Part shown: positions 54,433 through 64,000 of the stretch, in pieces | How positions within the stretch are numbered: position 1 is the stretch's first letter | Layout: every line of letters begins with the position of its first letter | Source: Gnetum montanum | Taxonomy: Eukaryota > Streptophyta > Gnetopsida > Gnetales > Gnetaceae | NCBI GenBank assembly: GCA_015680685.1 | Contig: MNCI01011801.1 | Span: 119,823 to 183,822 of the forward strand | DNA: 64,000 nucleotides | Direction of reading: 5' to 3' | Program-made: the position numbers and the translations under genes | Notes under the pieces: model-generated | The model's input: the letters and a program-made list of their open reading frames with translations, nothing else | What the model was told of the DNA's origin: nothing | The model's database searches: none

Positions 54433-57400
54433 TCCTTCCTTCTTAGACACAACATTTGTCTAATAATTCCCACAAGTTCAGTGTGCACATTCATGTATAT
54501 AATCATCATAAATCACATATGATTTAATATCATAATATTTTTAACTACTCATAATACTGCAACTAGTTAGTTGGCTCCACATCTCCTAGCCACAACTACA
54601 CGTATACATACAATGAGCATAACACTATACTAAAGGATCCTGTGCTGGGATATGACATAAAAAATAGATAGTTCTTACATACTACTAATATCAATAATCA
54701 CAATCATTGACAAATAATTCATATTGACATAAATCCTAGTGACATCAAACAAATATCAAGCCAAACATTAGATGCACTATAAGACTAATACTATTGAAAG
54801 TAAAAGAAAGAAATATTGATACTATTTGCAATAGGACTAATACTAGCAATTGATACTCATGCTCAGCATGAGAGATGACGATGAACATGACCTACCACTA
54901 ACCCTACAAAAATTCTAATGTTCTAACATTATGTATCATTCAGAATAATAACCACAAAAGTTTTCATTCAAACTTATCATATCTTTTGAGTTATTACAAG
55001 AAGTATCCTCGTCAATGTCACTTAAAAAATAAATAATTTTTATACAAAACTACTCGATTAGAGAATACATAATAGTTCATATTCTAATTCCCATAGCATT
55101 ATCACATAAATTAATTTAGTTTTTGGAAATAGTTCATAATTTTTTTACATCCTAGAATAACATCACAAAACTTAACTTACTAGGAACACTTGATGGATCA
55201 AATCCTTAATCCTAGATACGAATAATGGATTAGACCTAACCCATGGAATACATCACAAATGTAGTCCTAATTTTATGCAATACATCACAGACCCTAAGTT
55301 GACTTCAACAAGCTATCCCAAAGCCATATTATTGAGACTCCATGGAATTGTTCACATCACTTTCTTAATAGAAAACCTAAAATGCCATGGTTATGCATGT
55401 CATGAAATCATAGATTTAATGTACCAAGGTGTAAAATAGTATAACTTAACTATAAATGTTATCATCATTATAATATCACTAAAACTTGCTAAAATTTTAT
55501 TGCATCACAACTTGTGTTAACTAGACCATGACTCATGGGAAGCCTATTACAACTAGATCACAACTTATGGCAATGCCTCTAAAAAGCAACCACAAATGAT
55601 GTTCCATATTATAGCTTGTGATTAAATTCTTACTCTTATCACAATGGCATGATCTAACCATAACCTATGATTGTAGATCACAATCCTTGGATAAAACCAT
55701 AAGATAACCATAAGTTAAAAAGAACTTAAGCCAAATGAAAGAAAATACATTATTGATGATACCAACAAATCAAAATCTCAAGAGGACATTAGCTTTTCAA
55801 ACACTTACAACAACATGATTATAATAAGATATCAAGTTTTGCACACGAAGGTGTAAATCAAAAGGCTCTTTCACTATTTAATGCACAATTTAAAGCTCTA
55901 AGGCTTGACTTAGGAAGACTTGTAAGGCTCAATAAGACTTTCAAGAATATTTGTCTAAGAGAAATGGAAGATAGATAAAATTAAAATGTGAGAATACCTA
56001 TGATACTTTTGAATTTATAGGATGAGAATTAGTGAATCAACAGTTAGGATTACATGATAGATGGATGGTTTAGATTATTCTTGAATAAATCATTAAATTA
56101 AGTCCAGACTAAAGAAATTGCAATAATTGGATTAATAATAAATCAATGGTAATAAACTATGATCTATATGACATTCAAACTAATGAATCCTATCCATCTT
56201 CTAGAAACTTTCCATAAGTTTTGTAGGAATGTCAAACTAAGAGCATCAAAAATCATTATCTTAAAATATAAAATGCACAAAAAATTAAACATCATTTTCA
56301 ATACCAACATGAGATCTGTATGCATGTAACTTGTTTGAATTAAGAGCTACTAAAGGTTATTTTCAATCAATAAATATATTTGTGCTAAAATAATATATTA
56401 GAATTAAATCATGATATGCCACAAGATTAAATAATAAATAATAATTATAAAAATTATAAAATACACCAAGATATATAAAGCACTACCATAGTCATACCAA
56501 AAGCTTTCTCTAAAGAAATATATTAAAATATATCAAGTATTGAAAGATACATCATAGCTATATCAAAGCATTACAAAGAACACTATGTAGCGTAAAAGAT
56601 GATCAATGGCTCAAACTGCTAAAAATACATGCTTTTACAAGAAGAGAGGCTTCTTGGTCATTTGAATTTTAAGTAACCCTTGCATTCATGCTAGCATTAT
56701 TATTAGAGTGATATTCAAGCTTGCCTTGATGGATTAATTAAAGGTAAGTTGTATTTATCTTGATTCATCAAAGATCTTAATATTTTGAGAGATATATTAA
56801 AGTTTTAGTAAGAATTTTACTTGGGTTGCTTCATTTCATCAAATCATTTATTCTTTTATTATTCTTCTATTGTAATAAAATTGTGATTTCATCAATCTCG
56901 TAGAGGCAACATCATTTCTAAGTGGGTTTACTTAAAGAATTACTCTTGTGATAAAGAAAGAACAAATGGTTAGATTTATTACTCTAGATTTAACTTTGAA
57001 AAATTGTCTACACCAATTTTAAAGCATTTTTAAAGAAGAACATTTTTGTGTCTTAGCATTAACTACCCTTTAATACACAAGAAATGGTATTCTTTAAAAT
57101 CTCATTGATGTTATTTATTTTGAGCATGAAAGATTTCTTTTTAGTTTCTTATCATTTTTTAACTCTGAGAATTTGATTTTTTTTTGAGGAATTTACAATA
57201 TATCATTGAAGGAAAAAGACTAAAATTATAAAGTTTGGATAAGTAGCTTAATAATAGCATAATTAAATTTCAAGGAATTTTAAATACTTTAATGAAGTGC
57301 TTAGAGACTTCTTTACCTTTGAATGAAAATATGTAGCAACAACATAAAACTCATAATAACAATGAAGACTTCCATGAATGAGACATAAATAATCAAGAGA

Positions 57401-58145
57401 ATAAAGAAAAGAAGTTGATCATAATTTTTAGGCATGCATCAATAGCTTCTTTTGTAAAGGTACATATTATCATCATCTTGATGAACCACATGGTTTATGA
57501 AATAGCTAAGACTACTATAAAAGCATTTCCAAGTTGAAAGAATACCTAATTATATGAAGATCCCTAATGTGAAGAGAAAAGTATTTAATCTTTTTCATAT
57601 ATGATGGAAAAATATCTCTAAAAACTACACATTATCTCATTAGCATTGATGAATTGTAAAATGTCCTTTTGTTAATAGTTTTAATGTTGATCCATCTTGA
57701 AGCATCTCTATCAAAGCACTGATACATCAGTGTCAACACTATTTCATGTATACACCAACTTAGACATAACCAAATATGGTCACACATCAATATGAATGCA
57801 TTTTATAAATACTGCCTATAAATACATGTAGTGCATTGGCAGAAATCATTAGTTTTGAGTTAGTAGTAATACAACACTTGTTTTTTATTGTAATTTTTAG
57901 TGGTTAAAAAGTACTTACAACATATATCTAAGATAATTAGCAAAGTCTTTATTTGACTGGTTAAGCCTGGATGTAATCATCTTCAATAATACAGATCCAA
58001 ATTGATTCTTGATACATTGCTATACTTTAACATTAGTTTGATTTACATTTCCCAAAATCTATATTCTATGTAATTTTTACTTTCAAAGAATCATTAATAT
58101 TAGATAGCATACTATTTAATTTTACATTTCTTGTTAATAATATAG

Positions 58146-58245
58146 AATGAAGTATTAGCCTAGTGGTAAGACTCTTAATTTGAAAGATCAAAGTCATGGG
58201 CTTGATTCTAGTTGGCAACGTTGAGTTATAAAGTTTTAATTGGAC
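58146..58245 (+). mobile_element. SINE head, plus strand
   Basis: ATTAGCCTAGTGGTAAGACT (A box) and TCATGGGCTTGATTCTAG (decayed B box), then CGTTGAGTTATAAAG. Same family as the 7.0- and 10.7-kb copies. Confidence 0.6.
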
Positions 58246-58580
58246 TATATATCTTAGGGTTTATTTATATTATAATTATTTTGGGGTTCCAATGCTCCCC
58301 CTAGCATGGCTTACCTAGTTTTTAGTAAGCATGATCTAGGAGCATGACAGAAAGTTATTAAATAGGATACTTATTGCACTTAGGAATTTAATTTTACTTG
58401 CACTAGTAGTTTATTAGAATTAATTTAGTATTATGTCTATTTTCATTATGCTTTCTATTAGTTATAACATGGGGATAAATGAAACTGAAACTAAAACTAA
58501 AATTTTTAATTATGTCCACTAAGATTCTTTTGATCTATTGGACCAATTTCAACATTCCTTTTTTCAGGGAATTTTTCTCA

Positions 58581-58671
58581 AATTTATAACTTAATGCTAC
58601 CATAGTAGAAATGAACTTGTGAGATAGGGTTACCAAGCTAAGACTCTTACTACTAAGCTAACATGTTATTG
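58581..58671 (-). mobile_element. SINE head, minus strand
   Basis: On the minus strand ATGTTAGCTTAGTAGTAAGA and ACAAGTTCATTTCTAC, then GGTAGCATTAAGTTATAAAT. Closest to the 10.7-kb copy. Confidence 0.55.
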
Positions 58672-61429
58672 TTATATATCTCAACTGTACTTAACTATAG
58701 ACTATGCACTCACTATGAGTGGGTTGGGAAGAGAATGACATGTGATCTCATGTTGTTTTAATACAAGAATAACATATCTCTTCCAATTTATTAGAATAAT
58801 AACCTATATCTTCTAGGAAATTCAACCAAATCTAGTACATATGCTCATAGATTTGTATGATTGACTATTAGGATGACTCATCACTCATCACTTATCATCA
58901 TTATTAGGGAAAGTATTAAGTATTTTTTAGTAGAAAATATATAGTATTACTATAGTTATAATTAAGGATATAGTATTCTACTATTATTTAATTGTATGAA
59001 TAAGACCACATATTAATCTTTATTAGTATAAATTTCTCACACAAATCCAATGGTCTTAAATTAACCAAAGAAAGAGAAATCCCAAGCTAATGCTCATAAG
59101 ACATGGATAGTACTATAACAAGTGCAAATCATGTATATCCATGATAATCTATTGCATTCCAAATTTACATGTATTTTTCACCAAGAGAAAAATCTATAGC
59201 AAAGGGATCATATTAGTAACATTATTTAGTATTTTTACCATTCAACTCCTTTCATGTTACAAGTTGTAATAATGAGTACTAGGTTGGGCCTTGTAGTAGA
59301 AAACTATCACATTGAGAAGAAAATTATGTATCCTTAACAACTTGATGTGACACAAAAAAATATGAATAAAAATTGGATTTGCAATATCATTGATGGAACG
59401 CAAAGTATAATTAGAAGTTAAGTCAACATTAATGAGGAAGAGTTACGAAATATCACCACTAGGTTCTCACTTAAAGTGTCCTACACAACGGATAAATAGA
59501 ACTGAGGGGATTTCATAGGCTAAGGATCTTTAGCAAAGAAGTAAATTATGAATAAAGAAACTAAAGTGGTAGTTAGAGTCAGTAAGCCAAGTTTAATGAT
59601 TTCTCTCTATTTAACAACTTTAAAATTGGTGACAAAAGACTAGAAAGGAATCTAAGAAGAAGGTGATGAAGATGAGAGAGAATAGAAATAGAAGAGAAAG
59701 ATGGAAATGATAGGTTTGACATATAAAGAGAGCTTTCCACATTGGAAAATGATGATAAAATGTTATTGGTCATAATGAGCATGATCAAAATTAAGAAGGT
59801 ATGCATATTCATACAGACATTAAAGGGATTGTCACATTAAAAGAATTGAGATGAACAATATGCTATGGTTTAAAGAAGGCTATAATGTTGATCTATAAAA
59901 CCATCTACAAGCCTTTTATGATATCTATGCTTTGCAAATTATTAAGAACAAGTAATAAAAGTTTAAATTATTTCCTATAGCATTGATAAAAAAAGTAGAG
60001 AGATGTTATAGATAATTGGAAGGTAACTTCATTTAACAATAGAGTACTATGTTGAAGGTTTTTAATGAAAATACCAAACATATATATGAATGTCTTGTAA
60101 CACCCTACTTTGCATACCTAGGCTACAACAATGTTCTCCCTAGAGTTGATTAATGATCAAAGTGATTTATAAATAGTATGTACAATTGATCAATAATTTG
60201 GGTGAAATGAAAAAGCATAAGTTAAATACAAATTTCAAAAAATGCTTGATATATCCAAATATCAAGTAAATCATCATAGAACATCACTGTTTAGTACATT
60301 ATATACTATTGAGATACATGTAGTTGTAGTGACCAAAAATGTCAGTAGTTGGAACAGTACACTGAGAGATCCGTGGTTGTACAACCTGAACCCTATGTCC
60401 ACAAGAGGGCATGCTGGAAAATGAAGGCAGGATACCCAAAATGATCTTGTTAATCAAACTAGGACTTATGGGTGTTATGATAAAATGAATTCTAAGGCTT
60501 TGCATGGTGTTTGCAATGTCCGTGGTGCCTATGGGGGTGAGCGTAGTTAGGGTTTTTAGTGTAAAATGAGGATGAAAATGTGCAAATATGTGCAACAATA
60601 GCAAAAAAATGTGAATAGAATGCTAAAATAGAAGAGAGAATGGTAAAAATGTGTAGGATGTGGACAAAAGAGAAAGCAACATTGCCCCAAACAAGGGGGG
60701 AGAGAGGGAGAGGGGAGCATAGTTAATTACAAGAAAAGGCAAGGAGGCATGTGGTGTACAAATAGGCATAGTAGGTAGTGTAGTCATAATCTCAGGGTGT
60801 CTAGGCTATGAAAATTGATGTCTACCATGAAGTTTGAGCCTGCCAGGTTGGCTATTATGGTGTCCTATGGGCTACAATGGTCAATAGTGTGCTAGGTAGT
60901 ATGCAGTGGTGTTATTGTGGTGTGCAATGGTGTCTGCCCAAGAATTCCAAGTGCACTTTGAGTTTGTCAAATGCTAGAATGCCAATCGATTACTTCAAAT
61001 GCCAACCTCTAAAACGTGAAGCACTAGGGTATTTATAGGACTAGGATTAGCATGAGTCGTGGATTAGGTGCCTCATGTTAAAGGAGTAGTTGGGACTACG
61101 CTAGCCCCAACTATGCTCCACTGAAGTAAATGGTGTTCTATTGGTCGCTCCAATGAACCCTGTGAGACTACCAAACTATGACTATGCTACCAATACTACA
61201 GGTGCAAGTGCCAAACAAACCACAATGTACCTAAAAATAATGCAAAATAGTGTAGTTTTGGAGACTATGCCTTGAGACTAGGTTGTCCACTCTCTCAAGT
61301 GATGTTGAGTGTAGGTACAATTTAGGGGAAAATGGGAGATGCAAATGGAATGAAAATTATTGATCTTGCTTGTTGAAGAAATGTTAGATTTGAGATGCTA
61401 GCCGGTGCTAAGTTCTGGAGGCTTCTAGA

Positions 61430-61960
61430 GGCAGTTCTACTTGACTATGCTAACAACACTTTAGAGCATAGTCCCAAGGTTAGGCAAATTTTGCACAAAA
61501 AAAAAGCATTTCCAAGTAGACTACACTGACTACACTCTAGATTGTAGTTCTTGCAAGGAGAGTGTAGCCTTAACACTTAGAAAAATTTGGCAAAAACTGA
61601 TGTCTTCATGTAGCCTACACTAACTATGTTCTAGAGCATAGTAGGGAGCATAGCCTCAGAAGTTAGAAAATATACCAAACTATTCTTCCATCCCAAGCTA
61701 GCTTGACAACCTCTAGCTTGACACTTAGGCAAATTTTCTAAACTAGTCATTGGTGTGTAGACTACACTAACTATGCTGTAAAGCATAGTCCTAGTAGGGA
61801 GAGCATAGTCCAAAACTTGGAAAATTTTGCAGCTGTTATTGAGACTTAGAGAAATTTGCAAATCTAGGTTGTCTACATAAACTAAGTTGATTATGCTTTA
61901 GAGCATAGTCCCAGTAGTGGGGAGGATAGTTTGAAAATTTGCCAAGTTTTGACACTTAGA
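61430..61960. repeat. Degenerate tandem repeat around GAGCATAGTC
   Basis: Variants of ACTACACTAACTATGCT..TAGAGCATAGTC followed by words like ACTTAGAAAATTTTGCA recur about five times between 61,430 and 61,960, with uneven spacing of roughly 80-150 bp. Confidence 0.6.
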
Positions 61961-62269
61961 AAAATTTGTAGTTGAGGCCTAGGAGCCCAAGTTTGGTGGT
62001 GTTTCATTGGCCCCTCTTTGTTAACATCTGAAGGAGTGGCCTGAGAGATGTCGACAAAGAATGCAAAACACCACAATAAGCCCATCACCAATATCACTTG
62101 TCAGTGCTTGACCAGATGTCACTTCATCATACTTAAGAGTGCTAAGGGTAATGGTATGGTGGAGATAAAGGATAAAGGATGTAAGGAATGTGCTTGGGGA
62201 TAACAAGGGAATGAAATGAAAATAATGTAATATTGCAAGATGCAACACCAAGGTGGCTTGTTGCCAAGA

Positions 62270-62375
62270 TAGTGATCTCTCATCAGAATGCTTGTGAGAG
62301 AGTTAGCATCCTTGGCACCATAATGGTTTGCCCCTGAAATTATGACCTCTCATTAGAGTGCTTATGAGAAGGTCG
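62270..62375. repeat. Pair of diverged hairpin units
   Basis: CTCTCATCAGAATGCTTGTG followed by AGAG, and about 80 bp later CTCTCATTAGAGTGCTTATG followed by AGAA. Both can fold as CTCTCA...TGAGA hairpins. Confidence 0.5.
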
Positions 62376-63540
62376 ATGTGGATTTAGGGTTGGATTGGTT
62401 GCAAAATTGAAATTCTTGGGGACATGCTTTTGTCCCATTCTTTTTCTTTGCTTCTTATTTATTTTTTTTGCTTTTTTGTGGTTGTGAAAAATCTGCTTTG
62501 GGTTCTACACATTGAGAGATGCTAGTTGTAGGATGCTTTTCATTAGGTGGGCTGTGTGCAACCTAATGGGCTTGCCTTTAGTGCAACCATGTCACATTTG
62601 TAGGATAGGTGCATCCTCCCTAGGATGAGTTGAATTATATCCACTTGGGCTTTGACTAGCCCATAGAGGCTCCCCATAGGATGAGTTGCAGTATGTCTGC
62701 TATGGATTTTGTGGTTGAAATAAAAAGGATGCTATGTGTGTTAGAGGGGTTGCAAGCTCAGTGATGCAGGGAAGGCAGGAAAATGCAAGGTAAAAGGGTA
62801 AATGCAAGTAGGCTATGGCTATGGATGTGCACTCTTGAGTGACTTGGCTAGTCTAATCATGCACATCAGAGCAATGTGGTGACTTGCCACTACGATGGGA
62901 TGCATCTCTGCAGGACCACCTCTAGGGCTTCATCCTAAAAACACAATGCAAAGAGAACAAGAAAATAACCACAAAACATGAGATGAGAGTAAATTGCTAG
63001 ATGTGAGTATGCTACAAATGCTGTAATAGTTGGACTAGTTACAAGTGCTTAAAGAGCCAATGTAGGAAAACCAATGCAAGTGCTAGACCGAGAGGGCTGC
63101 AAAAGCTCCAACAGCCACACTAGTGGTAGTGCTTGAGTAATGACAAGAGCATAATAGAGTCAACAAGATGATGAGGTTCCTAATGCTACCACTACTCCAA
63201 AGGGTTATGTTGATGATAAGAGCTCCAAGCAATAATGAAATACCCAAGGCTGGTAATACTATAGGTGTAGCCTAGGGCTAGTAGTGCTGGTGACCATGGT
63301 AGGAGCCCTAGAAGACCATGGAAGGAGCTCTGGAAGGTTAGTAAAATGTCCAAGGAAACTTCAAAAGATTAGAAAAATGTTGAAGGGTGGTGACACTACA
63401 AATGTTTCAAAGGCCTCTTTTGATGATAGGAAGTCCATTTTGGAACTGCAGTGCCCCCACCTTGCCCACAAGATGTCGGAAGATGGCATGCAGTTGGAAG
63501 TATTGTCACTTGCTTATTTGTGGAACTATGTGTGTTGAAC

Positions 63541-64000
63541 TACAAACCTAGTTTAGGGTCCTAGTAGATCATGTGTCTAGTTCAAGATCTTGGCAAACCA
63601 TGATGTGCTAGTCTATAGTCCTAGCAAATTATTGTGTGCTAGTTTAATGTCATAACAGATGGTGGATGTTGTGCTAGTTTATTATCATGACCCAAGGATG
63701 AGCTGTGCCAATTTAGCATCATAGTGGATAATCTGTGCTAGTTTATAGTCATAGCAGACTATGCTATGCTAGTTTATAGTCATAGTAGACTATGGATGTG
63801 GCTGCTAGTTTAATGTCATAGTGGACATGTTGTGCCAACTTATAGTCATAGTAGACCAATATTTGCTAGTTTATAGTCATAGTGGACTAATTTGCATGAG
63901 TTTAGCATCTTAGCATATAATCTATGCCAGTTTATAGTCATAGTAGACTAATTTTTGCTAGTTTATAGTCATAGTAGACTATTGCTTCCCTTGCTTTGTC
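63541..64000. repeat. Minisatellite, unit ~35 bp, runs off the window
   Basis: The core TGCTAGTTTATAGTCATAGT followed by AGACTA recurs about a dozen times. Each good unit contains ATAGTC-ATAGTA-GACTAT, a 6-bp inverted repeat. Units become more regular toward the window end. Confidence 0.8.

Larger units (their letters stand above)
54433..60092. other. AT-rich relic sequence, no gene recognised
   Basis: Apart from two SINEs (58.15 and 58.58 kb) nothing coding is recognisable. At 55,480-55,720 the words CCATGACTCATGG and CACAACTTGTG recur, as at 38.0-38.5 kb on the other side of E3. The two sides may be parts of one older element that E3 split. Confidence 0.4.
60093..64000. other. Repeat-rich region, possibly one large old LTR
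   Basis: It begins TGTAACACCC, which on the minus strand is the typical GGGTGTTACA end of a plant LTR. A minus-strand TATA box CCTATAAATACCC lies near 61,030. No matching second LTR or internal genes are in view. Open frames of 60-101 codons look like chance. The right part is tandem repeats. Confidence 0.35.

Noticed and set aside
1-64000. CRISPR arrays, rRNA genes, functional tRNA genes, bacterial operons
   Set aside because: No spacer-repeat arrays, no rRNA core sequence, and tRNA-like boxes occur only in SINE context without a complete cloverleaf.

Overview
The window looks like nuclear DNA from a seed plant with a large, repeat-swollen genome. A conifer or other gymnosperm is the best guess. 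The reasons are AT-rich sequence, one conserved plant gene split by a 14.4-kb intron, nested and decayed LTR retrotransposons, tRNA-derived SINEs and an endogenous pararetrovirus. The organism is inferred; no ribosomal or organelle marker is present. Single Ns mark assembly gaps, and two of the contigs they bound appear to be inserted backwards.

The only gene that looks intact is at 12,313-32,482 (+). It has nine exons joining to a 270-residue TVP38/TMEM64-type (VTT / SNARE-associated) membrane protein. Its upstream region keeps CpGs, unlike the surrounding repeats. Intron 2 holds a whole LTR element (E2), a second gag-pro remnant and an exon-like fragment of unknown origin.

Layout. 1-4.4 kb: E1, a gag-protease-only LTR retrotransposon cut by the window edge. 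5.8-6.7 kb: a solo LTR with an exact target-site duplication (TSD). 7-10.8 kb: SINEs and a LINE ORF1-like remnant. 11.5-32.5 kb: the VTT gene. 32.5-39.3 kb: AT-rich relic sequence. 39.3-54.4 kb: a nested stack. E3, a non-autonomous minus-strand LTR element, was invaded in its 5' LTR by E4. E4 is a 5.1-kb LTR element whose only recognisable coding content is an intronless copy of a cellular CCR4-type deadenylase. A later event placed a 5.4-kb pararetrovirus (Caulimoviridae-type) segment there, flanked by about 720-bp direct repeats. Those repeats copy the E4/E3 junction, so the order of events can be read. 54.4-60 kb: AT-rich relics and two SINEs. 60-64 kb: degenerate tandem repeats, ending in a minisatellite that runs off the window.

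The two observations most worth following are the E4 element with its captured CCR4-like nuclease, and the pararetrovirus bracketed by a long duplication. The retroelement genes are broken mostly by TAG and TGA stops, as expected from deamination of methylated CAG and CGA codons.
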